NCBI GenBank assembly: GCA_036365515.1
Contig: CM070873.1
Location: forward strand, 19,669,757 to 19,733,756
From: Torymus aiolomorphi
Taxonomy: Eukaryota; Arthropoda; Insecta; Hymenoptera; Torymidae
Length of the DNA stretch: 64,000 bases
Direction of reading: 5' to 3'
Positions 45,172 to 55,149 of the stretch are shown one piece after another. The translations under genes were made by a program, and so were the position numbers. The notes under the pieces were generated by a model. It did no database searches. It was not told where the DNA came from and was given only the letters and a program-made list of their open reading frames with translations. Every line of letters begins with the position of its first letter. Positions within the stretch are counted from its first letter, which is position 1.

Positions 45172-45684
45172 TTACTTTGGCCCGAAAATATCGCTAACGC
45201 TTCGAAACGTCGGTGTTTTGCGTTTTTTTCTACCTCCTTTGCGCGATTTTCGTCCGCCGGATGCTGGCACTTTTATGGCCCTCTTGCGTTTGGGGCGCAC
45301 GGTGCGAACGGGGCCGCGTGACTTTCGCGACTGACGTCGACGTTTGACTCGGTTGGTTGTTTTATAGCCTGAACCTTTCATAACTTCTGCTATTTTCTCG
45401 GCCGCTTTACGCTTGAGATTTCGACCCGATTCACGGGCCCTCGTTTTTACAGCCTCCTTGAAACTGCTCCCTGTGTTGGCAACGTCGTCGAGAACTTTTA
45501 TACCTGCGCGCAGCGTCTCCTTACCCACTGCCCTAGCGCCGCTCGTGACATATGGCAGAATGCGGCGAAAGAGGCCACCTAGCCACGCGCCTACACCTCG
45601 GCCCCTCTGAAATGGCGAGCCGGCAAAAACGTTTCTCACGCCACCCCCGATCTGTTCGTCGTAATAGCGAGTATAATGTGCCAT
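45172..45684 (-). CDS. Basic virion core-like protein (adenovirus pVI/pX-like architecture)
   Basis: A 170-residue, very basic protein. The N-terminal region has glycine-rich GRGVGAWLGGLFRRILPYV, an amphipathic segment like those of membrane-active or capsid-internal minor proteins. The C-terminal 70 residues are dominated by K/R clusters (KRRRQSRKSRGP, KRKRAIK, RKGGRKKRK), fitting DNA condensation. The gene sits between penton and major capsid genes, two bases from the penton stop. Similar small proteins occur beside the capsid genes of other Polintons; the equivalence to adenovirus pVI or pX is by architecture only. Confidence 0.65.
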   Translation of the reverse strand: MAHYTRYYDEQIGGGVRNVFAGSPFQRGRGVGAWLGGLFRRILPYVTSGARAVGKETLRAGIKVLDDVANTGSSFKEAVKTRARESGRNLKRKAAEKIAEVMKGSGYKTTNRVKRRRQSRKSRGPVRTVRPKRKRAIKVPASGGRKSRKGGRKKRKTPTFRSVSDIFGPK

Positions 45685-45685
45685 G

Positions 45686-46499
45686 TTAGCGATTGCGCCT
45701 AAAGTGTAGCGTTACCGTCAACGTACCATACTCGAATGGTATGCGCCGCCCGTGCTGATCTCTTATATCTATAATAACATTATTAAAATTGTGATAGAGA
45801 AGCGGTATGTAGTGAGCGGGTGCGAAGCGCTGGACAGTGCTGCATCCATATCTGAATTTAAAGGTATCCATGGAAACTATGCGCAAGAGTGCCGCTTGGG
45901 TATCCCCCACTGTGTAGGGTTCGCATATGTCTGTGTAAACATACAGCTGGTCGGGAATTGCTCGAGAGAGCGATGCAGGTCTCGCGGCGACTATGTCCCT
46001 TTGCCCTCGTCGTTTAGAGTGGTAAAAGGTATTTTTTGCTTCTCCGGAGTGTCATCGAAGCCAAATATACGACGCATTTTTTCGTTGAAATAAGTCTCGT
46101 GTAGCTGTGCCAGTCGCACTTGCGCCTTATCGCGTAATAGCCGCGACGTGTTTTAACGGGTTCGAGCATTTGATGCCGATAGGTTTCATTCGAGCTGTTT
46201 ATCGCGTCCGCCAGCTCAAAGAGTGAGTCATAAATTCCAACGGGTATATTACAATATTTTTCCTCCACGAGTTGCGCGTCGTCGTCGTCGTACGTGGAAA
46301 ACTTGTAGAAGGCGTCCTCCTCTTGAAAATGTACGACGCTGCATGGCACGTGTATTTCCACCAGCCCGACGAGCCATTCGCCGTGTAATTTGATCTCGCG
46401 CGGTAAGTGCGTCGTGAAGCAGCTAGTTTTATTATCGGGAAAGTAATTCATACTGCTGTTGCTAGGCAGCACCATGTAAAAATCTTCGTACGTGTCCAT
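45686..46499 (-). CDS. Penton-like minor capsid protein (single jelly-roll), two frame breaks
   Basis: Minor capsid proteins of Polintons close the fivefold vertices. The N-terminal part (46499 to about 46,140) has FYMVLPSNSSMNYFPDN, TTHLPREIKLHGEWLVGLVE and later YCNIPVGIYDSLFELADAIN, characteristic of this family. The frame then changes near 46,140 into one carrying RRIFGFDDT, and again near 45,998 into one carrying RPASLSRAIPDQLYVYTDI, DTQAALLRI and finally GTLTVTLHFR, the usual C-terminal strand. Both changes are one-base deficits (the second beside aaaggg). The gene is otherwise continuous, about 271 residues, the normal size. The break may be a sequencing error or true decay. Confidence 0.75.
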
Positions 46500-46516
46500 G
46501 CTTGCTTGCTTGCTTT

Positions 46517-47335
46517 TTACGCGATTTTTTCGAGCTGACTAGCTTTTACCCAAGAATTAAATTTATCCGGATAGCCGAGCCACTTGACAAGCAGCTGCTT
46601 GTTGGCGCCGCGCCCTCTCTCGCGCACGACGCGTTCGATCTTGAAATTCTTATCGGGCGCCAGACGCTCGCGCCCGACGCGTACGAGTTCCTCTTTGTAA
46701 AAGAAGCCGTCTATGATCTCGTCGTTCAAGTCCCGAAGAATGTACGTGTGCAGCCCTTGCCGTCGCGATACGCGCGCTATCTTAAAAATTTCCTCGCTGA
46801 AATTGTTCTCGTATCCGCGCTCGAAGGTGTTTTTTGTTCGACTGATGCGCACGAGGTCTCCCACATTGAATTTACCATGTGTCGCGCCGACGCGGTGGTG
46901 GTGGTGGTGGTGGCGCTGCTGTCGTTGCCACCGATAATTGGAGCTCGCGCGCTTGGTCAAGTTTTCTCGCGCCTGCGCGGCGTTGTAGATGTCAACGTCG
47001 GCGGGTCGCATTCGGGTGCCGCTGTGTAGAGAATGATTGTACGCGTGGACAATTTTTTGTAAAACGTCGATATATCGTTTGGTGTTTTGGTGGGAAAAAT
47101 ATCGCCAGATTCGCTCGCGCAGTGTCCTGTTGAGGCGCTCGACGACTGCTGCCTTGATATCGGGATTCCTGGCGACGCGAAAGTCAATTCCCCGTCGGTC
47201 AAGAAGTTTTTGAAACGCTGCACCGGTAAATTCTTTGCCTCGATCGGTTTGCACGCACAAGGGTAAACGTGGTTGTGCTCTGTCGATAATGCGCTCGAAT
47301 GCGTCGGCAACATTGCGTGCCGTTTTATCCATCAA
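46517..47335 (-). CDS. Polinton integrase, C-terminal half only
   Basis: Retroviral-type (DDE) integrases join element ends to target DNA. Visible: the second catalytic Asp in CVQTDRGKEFTGAAF, the catalytic Glu in AAVVERLNRTLRERIW, a SH3-like region with FNVGDLVRISR, and a C-terminal chromodomain-like module (QLLVKWLGYPDKFNSWV). A poly-His run (RHHHHHHR) lies between. Missing are the HHCC zinc finger and the first catalytic Asp, which should occupy roughly the first 150 residues: the frame begins at MMDKTARNVADAF, well inside the core. The upstream junction carries a perfect 16-bp tandem duplication. Without the first Asp it should be inactive. Confidence 0.85.
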   Translation of the reverse strand: MMDKTARNVADAFERIIDRAQPRLPLCVQTDRGKEFTGAAFQKLLDRRGIDFRVARNPDIKAAVVERLNRTLRERIWRYFSHQNTKRYIDVLQKIVHAYNHSLHSGTRMRPADVDIYNAAQARENLTKRASSNYRWQRQQRHHHHHHRVGATHGKFNVGDLVRISRTKNTFERGYENNFSEEIFKIARVSRRQGLHTYILRDLNDEIIDGFFYKEELVRVGRERLAPDKNFKIERVVRERGRGANKQLLVKWLGYPDKFNSWVKASQLEKIA

Positions 47336-47362
47336 TGGTTCAACCCATCAATGGTTCAACCC
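47331..47362. repeat. 16-bp tandem duplication at the integrase truncation junction
   Basis: atcaatggttcaaccc occurs twice in tandem (47331-47346 and 47347-47362), followed by atc again. It lies exactly between the end of the 209-residue gene and the truncated start of the integrase. It looks like a repair scar left by the deletion. Confidence 0.8.
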
Positions 47363-47977
47363 ATCGGCGAGCGTGGCGCTCGCTTTGAGAAATTTCGCAA
47401 ATTCGTAGCGGCCAACGGGTGCTTCGTCCTCTGTTCCTGCTGCTGCCGCTGTCTTTTTCTTTTTCTGCAGTGCGTCGAGCAATAACTCTGTTATGTTTGT
47501 GCGAGGTATGACGCGGCCATCGATGCTCACAGTGCCTGTATTGTCCCATTTCAGGCGATTGGGCACTCTTGTTTTCCAGATGTGCAGCATGCGGCGCGCT
47601 TTGGGTGCGTGTATTTTTGGCAGGCTCTCGAGTATAGCTTCTTCGCTGAGTGGTCCGAGCGCCTCCTCTATTTCGTCGATTTCGCGCTTCGTCTCGCGTT
47701 CCGTCGCTCGTTCGCTGTCTCGGAAAAAAAGATAGCGACGTAAAATCTGTAGATAATTTAGGCATTTTTCGTAATCATCGCGTGCCGTTTTTGAGCGTAG
47801 AACCTCGTACATTTCGGCGTCTAATCGTGAAAAATTATCACCCTGTGTTTGTAAACTTTTTTCTCCCCCCGACTCTTTTGGCTGTGTTGTAGCGGGCGGA
47901 GTGGATGACGTCATCGCATGCTGCGCAGCTTGAAATGTGTCCTCTGGTACGAGTATCATCTTGCGTGCCCGTTCCAT
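47348..47977 (-). CDS. Conserved Polinton protein of unknown function (MILVPEDTF type)
   Basis: A 209-residue protein from ATG at 47977, chosen because this start lies two bases from the stop of the upstream gene; an ATG 33 bases earlier would overlap it. It begins MERARKMILVPEDTF, followed by a low-complexity linker, a helical middle (KCLNYLQILRRYLFF), and a conserved C-terminal region with LPKIHAPKARRMLHIW, then LKWDNTGTVSIDG and FAKFL. This is the pattern of a protein found repeatedly next to Polinton capsid genes in arthropods; its role is not known to me, perhaps virion-associated. The C-terminus may be altered by the deletion that removed the start of the integrase. Confidence 0.6.
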   Translation of the reverse strand: MERARKMILVPEDTFQAAQHAMTSSTPPATTQPKESGGEKSLQTQGDNFSRLDAEMYEVLRSKTARDDYEKCLNYLQILRRYLFFRDSERATERETKREIDEIEEALGPLSEEAILESLPKIHAPKARRMLHIWKTRVPNRLKWDNTGTVSIDGRVIPRTNITELLLDALQKKKKTAAAAGTEDEAPVGRYEFAKFLKASATLADGLNH

Positions 47978-47978
47978 C

Positions 47979-48395
47979 TTATCGCGTGGCGGTGCCGCCA
48001 CCCGATCCAAATATTTTTGAGATTAGCGTTTCGAGTATCGGGGCGAGCAAGAGCGGTAAAAATGATCCTCCACTCTGAACAATCGATCGTTTCTTTGTGC
48101 GCCAATCGCTGTTTCCCCGTGCGTCACTCAGCTTTCTAAGCGCGTGTTTATGTCTGCGCAATCGCCTCTTGTCGGTATCGCTCAATTTTACGACCCCTTG
48201 TAAAACGTTCAACGCGCACTCGCATATGCACTTGACGAGTGGTTTGTCGGCCGTGCGCGCGATAGCCGCTCGATGTTTCTTATCGCCGTGACAGAGCGCA
48301 CCGAGGAGTGCGAGATTTTTCTTGGAAAAATGATTACCGCGCGGCTGTATCCCGCGGCGCCGACGTTGGGCTCCGATGCGACTGCCCGCTGCCAT
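47979..48395 (-). CDS. Small basic Polinton protein with hydrophobic C-terminus
   Basis: A 138-residue protein with an arginine-rich start, a central CECALNVLQGVVKLSD motif followed by KRRLRRHKHALRKL, and a C-terminal hydrophobic stretch (FLPLLLAPILETLISKIF) bounded by glycines. Proteins with the same order of features recur in arthropod Polintons between the ATPase and capsid genes. The charge pattern plus the terminal hydrophobic helix suggests a virion or membrane-interacting protein, but no function is established. It is packed between the ATPase (34 bases upstream) and the 209-residue gene (2 bases downstream). Confidence 0.6.
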   Translation of the reverse strand: MAAGSRIGAQRRRRGIQPRGNHFSKKNLALLGALCHGDKKHRAAIARTADKPLVKCICECALNVLQGVVKLSDTDKRRLRRHKHALRKLSDARGNSDWRTKKRSIVQSGGSFLPLLLAPILETLISKIFGSGGGTATR

Positions 48396-48428
48396 AGTTT
48401 TTTTCCAACTGACGCGCGGCTGGCGAGA

Positions 48429-49091
48429 TCATCGTGTTTTAAGGTGCTTTGGCACGTACGCGTAATGCGGCTCGTGGTCGTCGGGAAAGATATTGCTACG
48501 AAATCTAAACGCGTCCAGGCAGTCCTGCGAGAGATCGATAAAGAGATAAGAATGCGGCAAGCGCGTCGCATCGACGTACGCGTCGCGTAAAAAAAGCGAG
48601 TCCTCCGGGTGAATTTGTCGCGCCAGATGTTGTATCTGTGCTTTGTCGCGCGGGTTTTTGAACAGCACGAGATATTTGGTATTTAAACTTATGTCGCGCT
48701 GTGCCTTACCTTTGTGAAAAACATTTTGCGTGATGAATATGACGCTTATATTTTTGTGGTGACTGCCTTTCGTGAATAAATCCAAAATAACATCGCTCGA
48801 AGACTCGCGCATGAGATCGTCTAGGATTAGTAATTTTTTTTTGTCATTGTCCCGTGAATAGTCGACTACCTGGGGCAGTCCCTCTCGAAACTCGATGGTT
48901 GTGGGCGCCTGGGGCTTAAAGGCTGTTCGGTATGCCTCCTGCCATTCGGCGTAATAAAATAATATACGGTGGAAGCTGGCATCGCACATTGCCGGGAGCT
49001 GCGCGAGAAAGCGCTGCACGAACAGGGTTTTCCCGCAGCCTGTGGGTCCGCACACGCAGCAGGTAAACGGATGCTTCCAACGAATGTCCAT
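48429..49091 (-). CDS. Genome-packaging ATPase (FtsK/HerA, A32-like)
   Basis: A 220-residue ATPase expected to pump element DNA into capsids. Walker A is GPTGCGKT at residues 15-22; Walker B is KKLLILDDLM with Asp91-Asp92; further downstream VIFITQNVF fits the sensor/motif III strand. The start is taken at ATG 49091 (MDIRWKHPFTCC), which puts Walker A at the usual distance from the N-terminus; the longer open frame to 49397 is GC-rich, repetitive and unlikely to be coding. The frame is intact. Confidence 0.88.
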   Translation of the reverse strand: MDIRWKHPFTCCVCGPTGCGKTLFVQRFLAQLPAMCDASFHRILFYYAEWQEAYRTAFKPQAPTTIEFREGLPQVVDYSRDNDKKKLLILDDLMRESSSDVILDLFTKGSHHKNISVIFITQNVFHKGKAQRDISLNTKYLVLFKNPRDKAQIQHLARQIHPEDSLFLRDAYVDATRLPHSYLFIDLSQDCLDAFRFRSNIFPDDHEPHYAYVPKHLKTR

Positions 49092-49600
49092 GTTTTTTTC
49101 ACGAGGACCTCGCGCGCGACGAGAAAGACAAAGAGTACCACAGCCACTCGACAGTCCGACGTTTTTATAATACTCACGCGCGCGCGCGCGCGGAGAGTCG
49201 AGACGCCGCTCCCCAAAGAACATTAGCGTCAGCGGTGGGGCGGCGGCGGCGGCGGCGGCGGCGCGGGCCGGGGCCGCTGGTCGACCGCGGGGGTGCGCGA
49301 ATAATCGCGGTGGACGCTTGCCCGCGGTGGCCAGCTCCTCGCCGCGGGACGAGCACATTGCCGCGGGGACGAGCACATTGCCGCGGGACGAGCACATTAC
49401 CGCGTTTTCAACCGGTTAAAATACAACAACAATTAGAACTTTTTTTTTTTTATCTGCAGCAGCAGCAGCTGGGGGGACGAGGAGAAATGAATGAATTTTT
49501 TTTTACAAAAGAATAAATATATTTTTATTTTACTAGTTATATATATTTTTACATTTTATTTTTACAACAACAACGACGCATACAAATATATAAATTATTA
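49092..49600. other. Non-coding gap between ATPase and polymerase genes, (CGG)n and short repeats
   Basis: A (GGC)n run (49,238-49,262), a (GC)n stretch near 49,180, and three near-identical copies of gccgcggg-acgagcacatt (49,340-49,400) lie upstream of the ATPase start. This could be a promoter region for the capsid-gene block. Open frames on both strands here are compositional. A T-rich, AT-rich stretch (49,500-49,600) follows the polymerase stop. Confidence 0.4.
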
Positions 49601-52600
49601 CTATTCCGCTTTGTAGCCGAAAGGGAGCGAAGTACCATTTGCAAAGTACCTTCGCTTCCTCAGCACTACAGAGCCGGACTTTTTTTCGGCGCGCGTGATG
49701 ACCTCGTGTGTGCGCGTGCGTCTGATGGCATTGTAATTGAGAACGATAGGTGCGACGTCACCCTCAAAGTACGCAGCGATCAAGCGCTCCACGCTGTCAA
49801 AATTAATTTTACGCGAATTTGAACTATTTAACGAGACGCCTTTCACCTTGCAACACTCGACAGTCTCACCGCTCGAAGGGACAAAGGCTCGAAAGGCATA
49901 AAATTTTGACCCCCCGGAGATAAAGTCCGTGATGAATGAGCCCTCGCCATAAACCTTGAGTTCGTCGGTCATATTGCCGAGTAAACTACCCAGAGCAGGC
50001 CTGTATTCGTCGGGATTATTACGTGTGCATTTAAATATACACGAATCGGTGTCCATGTAGAGAACCCGCGCAGCTGTGAGCTTTTCGATGTAATTGTAAA
50101 GTTCTAGACGTGCCTGGGCCGTCGTGTACGCGGCTAATACAACACATGTGCCGCGGGCAGATTCTACAGCGTCGTCTACGTAGCACCAATTCGCGTACAA
50201 GAGATTTTCGCTCACTGGCAGTACATCGAAAACCTCTTTTTCCGGCGCAGCTAACAGTTTCAGCAGGTCTTCGCGCGTTTTTACAATTTCAGTTTGCTTT
50301 AAATTAGAGCGCTGCCCAAACTTGCCACAGAGTGAATTTAAGCAGTACTTGGCGAGCGAGCGCAAACCGGGATTTTTTTCAATTTTATCAGCGTCTAATT
50401 TGATCCCTTCGTCGCGCTCGTACTCGTCAATGTAGCGCTGCTTCGACGCGTCGTCGCCGCACCAGCTCGGCCACCCGCTGGCCTGCTGTTTCAGTCGAAG
50501 GAAAGTATTTACATAGTTGGCGAACAAACCACCCTCGCCCGTGCGCTGGTCGTACTGCGTGCTCTCAAATTGCCATATCACGTAAATCTCAGTGATATTG
50601 TAGCCCAACTCTATCGCCTTGCGCAGCTCGCGCGCAACCCATGTGCCTGTAAATTCACGATCTTCCGCTTCTTCGTGATTGCAGTCCTCCTCGCGTAATT
50701 CGGCGCAACAAGAACGGCATAGCCCGAAAATAAGGCGATTGTGCATTTTTACAGGCAGCACAGGCAGTAATAAATCACGCGGCGGTAACACGCGACATTT
50801 AACCAGGCCCTCGACGCTCTCGAGATTGTTGTTTTGACCGGTCGTTAGAGCGGCACATTCGCCCCCGCTGTAAATACGCGGGTGTCCAATTGGAAAACGA
50901 CCTCTTTTACAAATATACGGGTAAAGAGAGCAAATATCCGTATATTTGATCTCTTCGTCCGCGGCGACTCTGTAAGAGGTGACGATATTCTCCGTGCGAC
51001 CACCGTAAAACGCGTCGCGCGGGTCAAGCGTGATTTTACACATTATCGGATGATTGCCGATGTAACGCGCGATATCTGGTTGCTGCTCTTTTAACCGCTC
51101 AAAATCGCATTCCCACATCTCGCGCACTTCGTAACCGGCTCGCCTCATGTGTATAATTTTTTCACAAGTGCTCTCGTAAGCTTATCGCGCATATTTGGAA
51201 AACACCGCGGGCAGCCGTGCCAATAGCAACCTTGAAATTCGAAAACAATTCCTTTGTCCGGCGCGGCGACGGTGGCGGCTGGTGGCAGGTAGCCATCCAC
51301 TAAATAGCCCTCCGACAAACGAAACTCGCGCGCGCGCCCCGCGTGTACGATCTCTCGGCCGATTTCACGCTCGCAACAGAGTAGCCACTCTATAGATTTT
51401 TGAGAATGCCTGTCGGCGCGTCTGTAACCGTTGGGCGGTATTATGCCGATGGTATTCGCGGTCAAAAAGTTTTTTCTATAAACGTGCGAACACGCTGACG
51501 CTATAGTGCATGCTGATACGAACGGATCCGTATCAGACACATCTAGAAAAATTTTCCGAAATTGTATGCATGCCCGCCTGAGAATTTCTACATCCATTTG
51601 ACAGTACTCGACAATCTCCTTTTTCATGTCGAATATATAGTCCGGACTCGTTTCACGGTGCCAGGCAAGAAAAACCTCGCGATCGGCTACGCTCATCGAG
51701 TCGGGGCCATAAAACTCAACGGGTGGTAGAGGACCGATGTAGTCCCGAGCGGCGAGAGTGTTAAACAGATGAGGGAAATAGCCCTTTTTAACACTCTCCG
51801 GCAAACCAAAGGTCACGGGCAGCGCGCTTAATTTCATCTGAAAGTAATTTATGCTGTCGATGAATTTGGTGCGACCATATTTGAGCAGTGTTACATTTTG
51901 ATCGTTCAAAATGACACTGGGTGAACTATGCTCGGGATTCTCGGCCAGTTCTTTTAGAATAAATTGCGCGTCAAAAGCTTTGGCATTGTGGGCGATGCAT
52001 ATAATTTCCGCGAAAGCTGTGTTTACCCGAATGCACAAACCTAACAGCTCTCACCGGATCCCGCGTAAAAACAAACTCGCGCGCTCCGCATGTGTTGCAG
52101 ATAATTTTTATATCGTCGATAGCCATGCAGTCGGTACAGACCTGATGCGCGACGCAAAGATTCGGCACGTGAAGCTGTATGTTTTGAGCGTACGGCGTGT
52201 CCTGACGTGTTTCAAAATCATAAAAAATATACAAATATTTTTTAGTCGCGTTCGCGTCGTTTTCAATAATAGGCTGCATGAAGCACTGATCGTTAAACGG
52301 ATGGTGTTTCATGCATTGCTTACAGTAACCGACACCGCACACGTGTTGTCGTCTGAAAATATTCACGATCTTTAAACAGTGCGCGCACAGCCGCACAACG
52401 TCGCAGACTCTCTTATTATTTTTTTTGTACGACCCCGCCTGCTTGTGTTTCGCAAAACATCCGTTGCCAAAGAATTTGCGCCCGCAGTCTGTACACTCGA
52501 TCATTTCCACGCCGTCGCTCCTGCAGGGCGGACTTACGAAACAACATTGACAAGTACGCGAACAAGCGTGCTGGTCGACACAGCGATACCCTTTGTTGCA

Positions 52601-53529
52601 ATAAGAGCAAAAAACGAGCACCAGCCGCCGCGAATAAATTCGTAATTACGTTGAAATGACGTCGACGCTCTTCAAAAATTAAATAAATTACACCGTGAAG
52701 AGGAGTATTTAATTCTTCGAACGTGTTTCGGCCATCGAAAAGCGGCGCATCGCCATTACCAAAATTTTCAATTTCGAAAACAACGATCGCGATTCCCGAC
52801 GCGACAAAAAATTTTGAAACGCTAACAGCTCGCGAAACCCGCAACCCTCGCGTGGTAAAAACACACCAGCGTCACCCACGAGTGTTTCCGCGCGTTGTTT
52901 CTGCAGGGTGCGCCGTGAATCGCGTATGTTTTTCCACTCTTTGCGCGCCTCCACGCAATCCCGCCCCTTGAGCGCCAAGTGCGCTTTCGCCACTACGAGC
53001 GCACGCGGTAAACAGAGATTATCACCGTCATTTTGTATAGACACTATTGAGCGCTTCTGAAGACTGGACGCCGTCAGAGCTGCTTTGCCGCGTATTCTAC
53101 CTGCACCAACGGGCATTTCAACGTAATAAGCCTGTAAAATGAACGTGTCGTCAATGCCTATAATCTCATTACTCTGACATATGGAACTAATTAGATTCCA
53201 TAAATCAGCGACGGTGAAATTTTCTATAGGCCTGAACGAGAGCCCTGCGGGACCTTGCGCGAACCGCTCGCATTCCACCCTCACACTGATTAAATTATTA
53301 CCCGGAACATGCTCGGTTATGTAGTTATGGATATCGCTAACCGCCGCTTCCATCCATAATACAACATTTTCTCCCTCGCGCGGTTCACCTATTCTAAAAC
53401 TAATCGTGCGCCCTTGGACGCCAAACCGTCGCAGGTACTGTTGACCCTCGGCTGCAACGATGAAACGCTCGGCGACGGGCTGTATAACTTCATTGTTCTC
53501 GGACTCGGGGCTGACCGCCACGACACTGC

Positions 53530-53564
<35 letters not shown>

Positions 53565-53616
53565 TTGCTATAAACGCCGCCGCCTACCTGTGGTGACGAA
53601 TGGGACTCGGGACTCG
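49601..53616 (-). CDS. Protein-primed-type family B DNA polymerase (PolB) with N-terminal extension, four frame breaks
   Basis: PolB replicates the Polinton. In order: an extension with DNLCLPRALVVAKA (about 53,000); a cysteine-rich zone (FCSYCNKGYRC and several CxxC, 52,610-52,310); exonuclease motif I YDFET (about 52,225); ExoII IAHNAKAFD (about 51,985); ExoIII YCQMDVEIL (about 51,590); then polymerase motif A DICSLYP, motif B KYCLNSLCGKFGQR and motif C YMDTDS (about 50,050). All catalytic residues are present. Frame changes: at the 6-nt homopolymers 52806-52811, 52609-52614 and 51157-51162 (each one base short), and one of opposite type between about 51,995 and 52,040. The exon starts at a 3' splice site (tttttag, 53,617), with no ATG near it, so an upstream exon must supply the start. 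Confidence 0.88.
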
Positions 53617-53689
53617 CTAAAAAAGTCAAAAACAAATTATATTTTCTTAACTTTTTTTATTTTTAAACGTTTCTGATTTTTTTTTACAT

Positions 53690-55082
53690 TTAAGGCTCGG
53701 AATAGCCGGCAAAACTTTCGAGTATTCGCTTTACAAGATCTATGAGGTCTGCGTCGGTATATAGCGGCGAAGTCTCGTCTTGCGCCTGGTCGCGAAACCA
53801 GCGCTGCATCACTGCCTGCGGATTATGCGCTATTTGTTCGTATAACTCCGGCAAACCGTCGACATCGGGGAGCGACGAACGAATTTCCCGATACATCAGA
53901 TCGCGCGTGCGGATAACTATAATAAAAAATATTTGACTTTTAAAAAAAAACAAAATCAGAAACGCCCTTAAATAAATATATTTTTACTTACATTCGTTGA
54001 CACGACGATGCGACGGATAATTGTGGTTGTACACGGTGTTAACCATGTTTACCACGCCTTGCAGGCTCGTCAACAGCCGTTCACGATCGGCACGCACAGT
54101 GTTTGCAGCAGTGCTGTTATCTTCGACATTCACGTTGGGTGGGTGGCTCGCGATAAGACGTCGTTCTGCTGGTGTCACTAGCGGACGCTCGTACATCTCA
54201 AGCGCGTCGGCAATCGCGAGATCCCTGTACATCAGCTCTTCCAGGCGCCTATCAACCTCGATTCGCGCCACTCGCTCCTCTTCCGTCTCCGACTCACCCA
54301 CCTCATCCTCGTCGTCGTCGAAACGCTCCCACGCAATGAGCGACGGACTTTCGGGCTGGGCGTCTTCGGGCTGGGCGTCTTCGTGCTGGGTGTCTTCGGG
54401 ATGGTCATCTTCGGACCTGCGCGCGTCGTCCGCGACAACCGGTTGCTCGTCCGCGGCTTCGCTCTCCGTATCGCTGTACTCAAAGTTGAGTCGTCGCGCT
54501 ACAGGATTAAATACCCCACCCGTGCGCGCCGAGTGCTGCGGCGACATGGCTGACGCGCTTGGCTCGAAATTTGTCTCATCGGTGGCCGCACTCGAGCTAT
54601 CGGATAGCTCCGTATCCGAATCATCGCGAATGAGGCTCTCAAATGCTGTAAATAAAAATATGTAAATAAATAAAAAGTAAAGGAAAATTATTTTGAAAAA
54701 AAAAAGTTTTAGACTTACCTAAACGTTCCGTGCGCGCATTCGCAATATCGCGAAACACGGGTAACCCGCTTAATCGGCGCTCGAAGACATCATCTTCAAT
54801 GACGGTCTGCACTTCGTGCGAACAAGCGAATGCGTTGTAAAGTCGCACTATTGCGCGATACCCTGCCATTCTTAGTAATAGTCGTAATTGCGCTAATAAG
54901 TTTTCACGCGACATACGCCGTAAACGGCGTAGCCACGCGGGGTTTCTGCCGTGACGGGCTCTAGCCGCGAGCCGTAACACGGCTTTCCGCAACGAACTAT
55001 TTGCCTGATTATCCATCTCGAAACTTCTGAATAGACTGAGTGCGTCGCACGCAAGCTTGGACTTCTTATACACACCCGTCAT
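53690..55082 (-). CDS. Spliced Polinton gene, three exons (unknown product)
   Basis: Exon 1 (55082 to 54719) ends at AG|GTAAGT; exon 2 (54645 to 53992) starts after tttacag and ends at T|GTAAGT; exon 3 (53916 to 53690) starts after ttattatag and ends in TAA. Both joins keep phase 1 and one open frame, giving 414 residues (start M at 55082; an internal M at 55016 is possible). Exon 1 is basic and helical (LRRLRRMSRENLLAQLRLLLRM). Exon 2 is acidic with a short repeat (EDTQHEDAQPEDAQPE). Exon 3 is short (YREIRSSLPDVDGLPELYE). No domain is recognised. Because the 3' splice site of the polymerase exon (53,617) has the same phase, exon 1 or 2 could also be joined to PolB. Confidence 0.65.
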
Positions 55083-55149
55083 CTTTGAAACGCACCCCAA
55101 CAAACGTATGATAAAAAAAAAATTAGTCATCTAGTCATCTCGAAGACGT

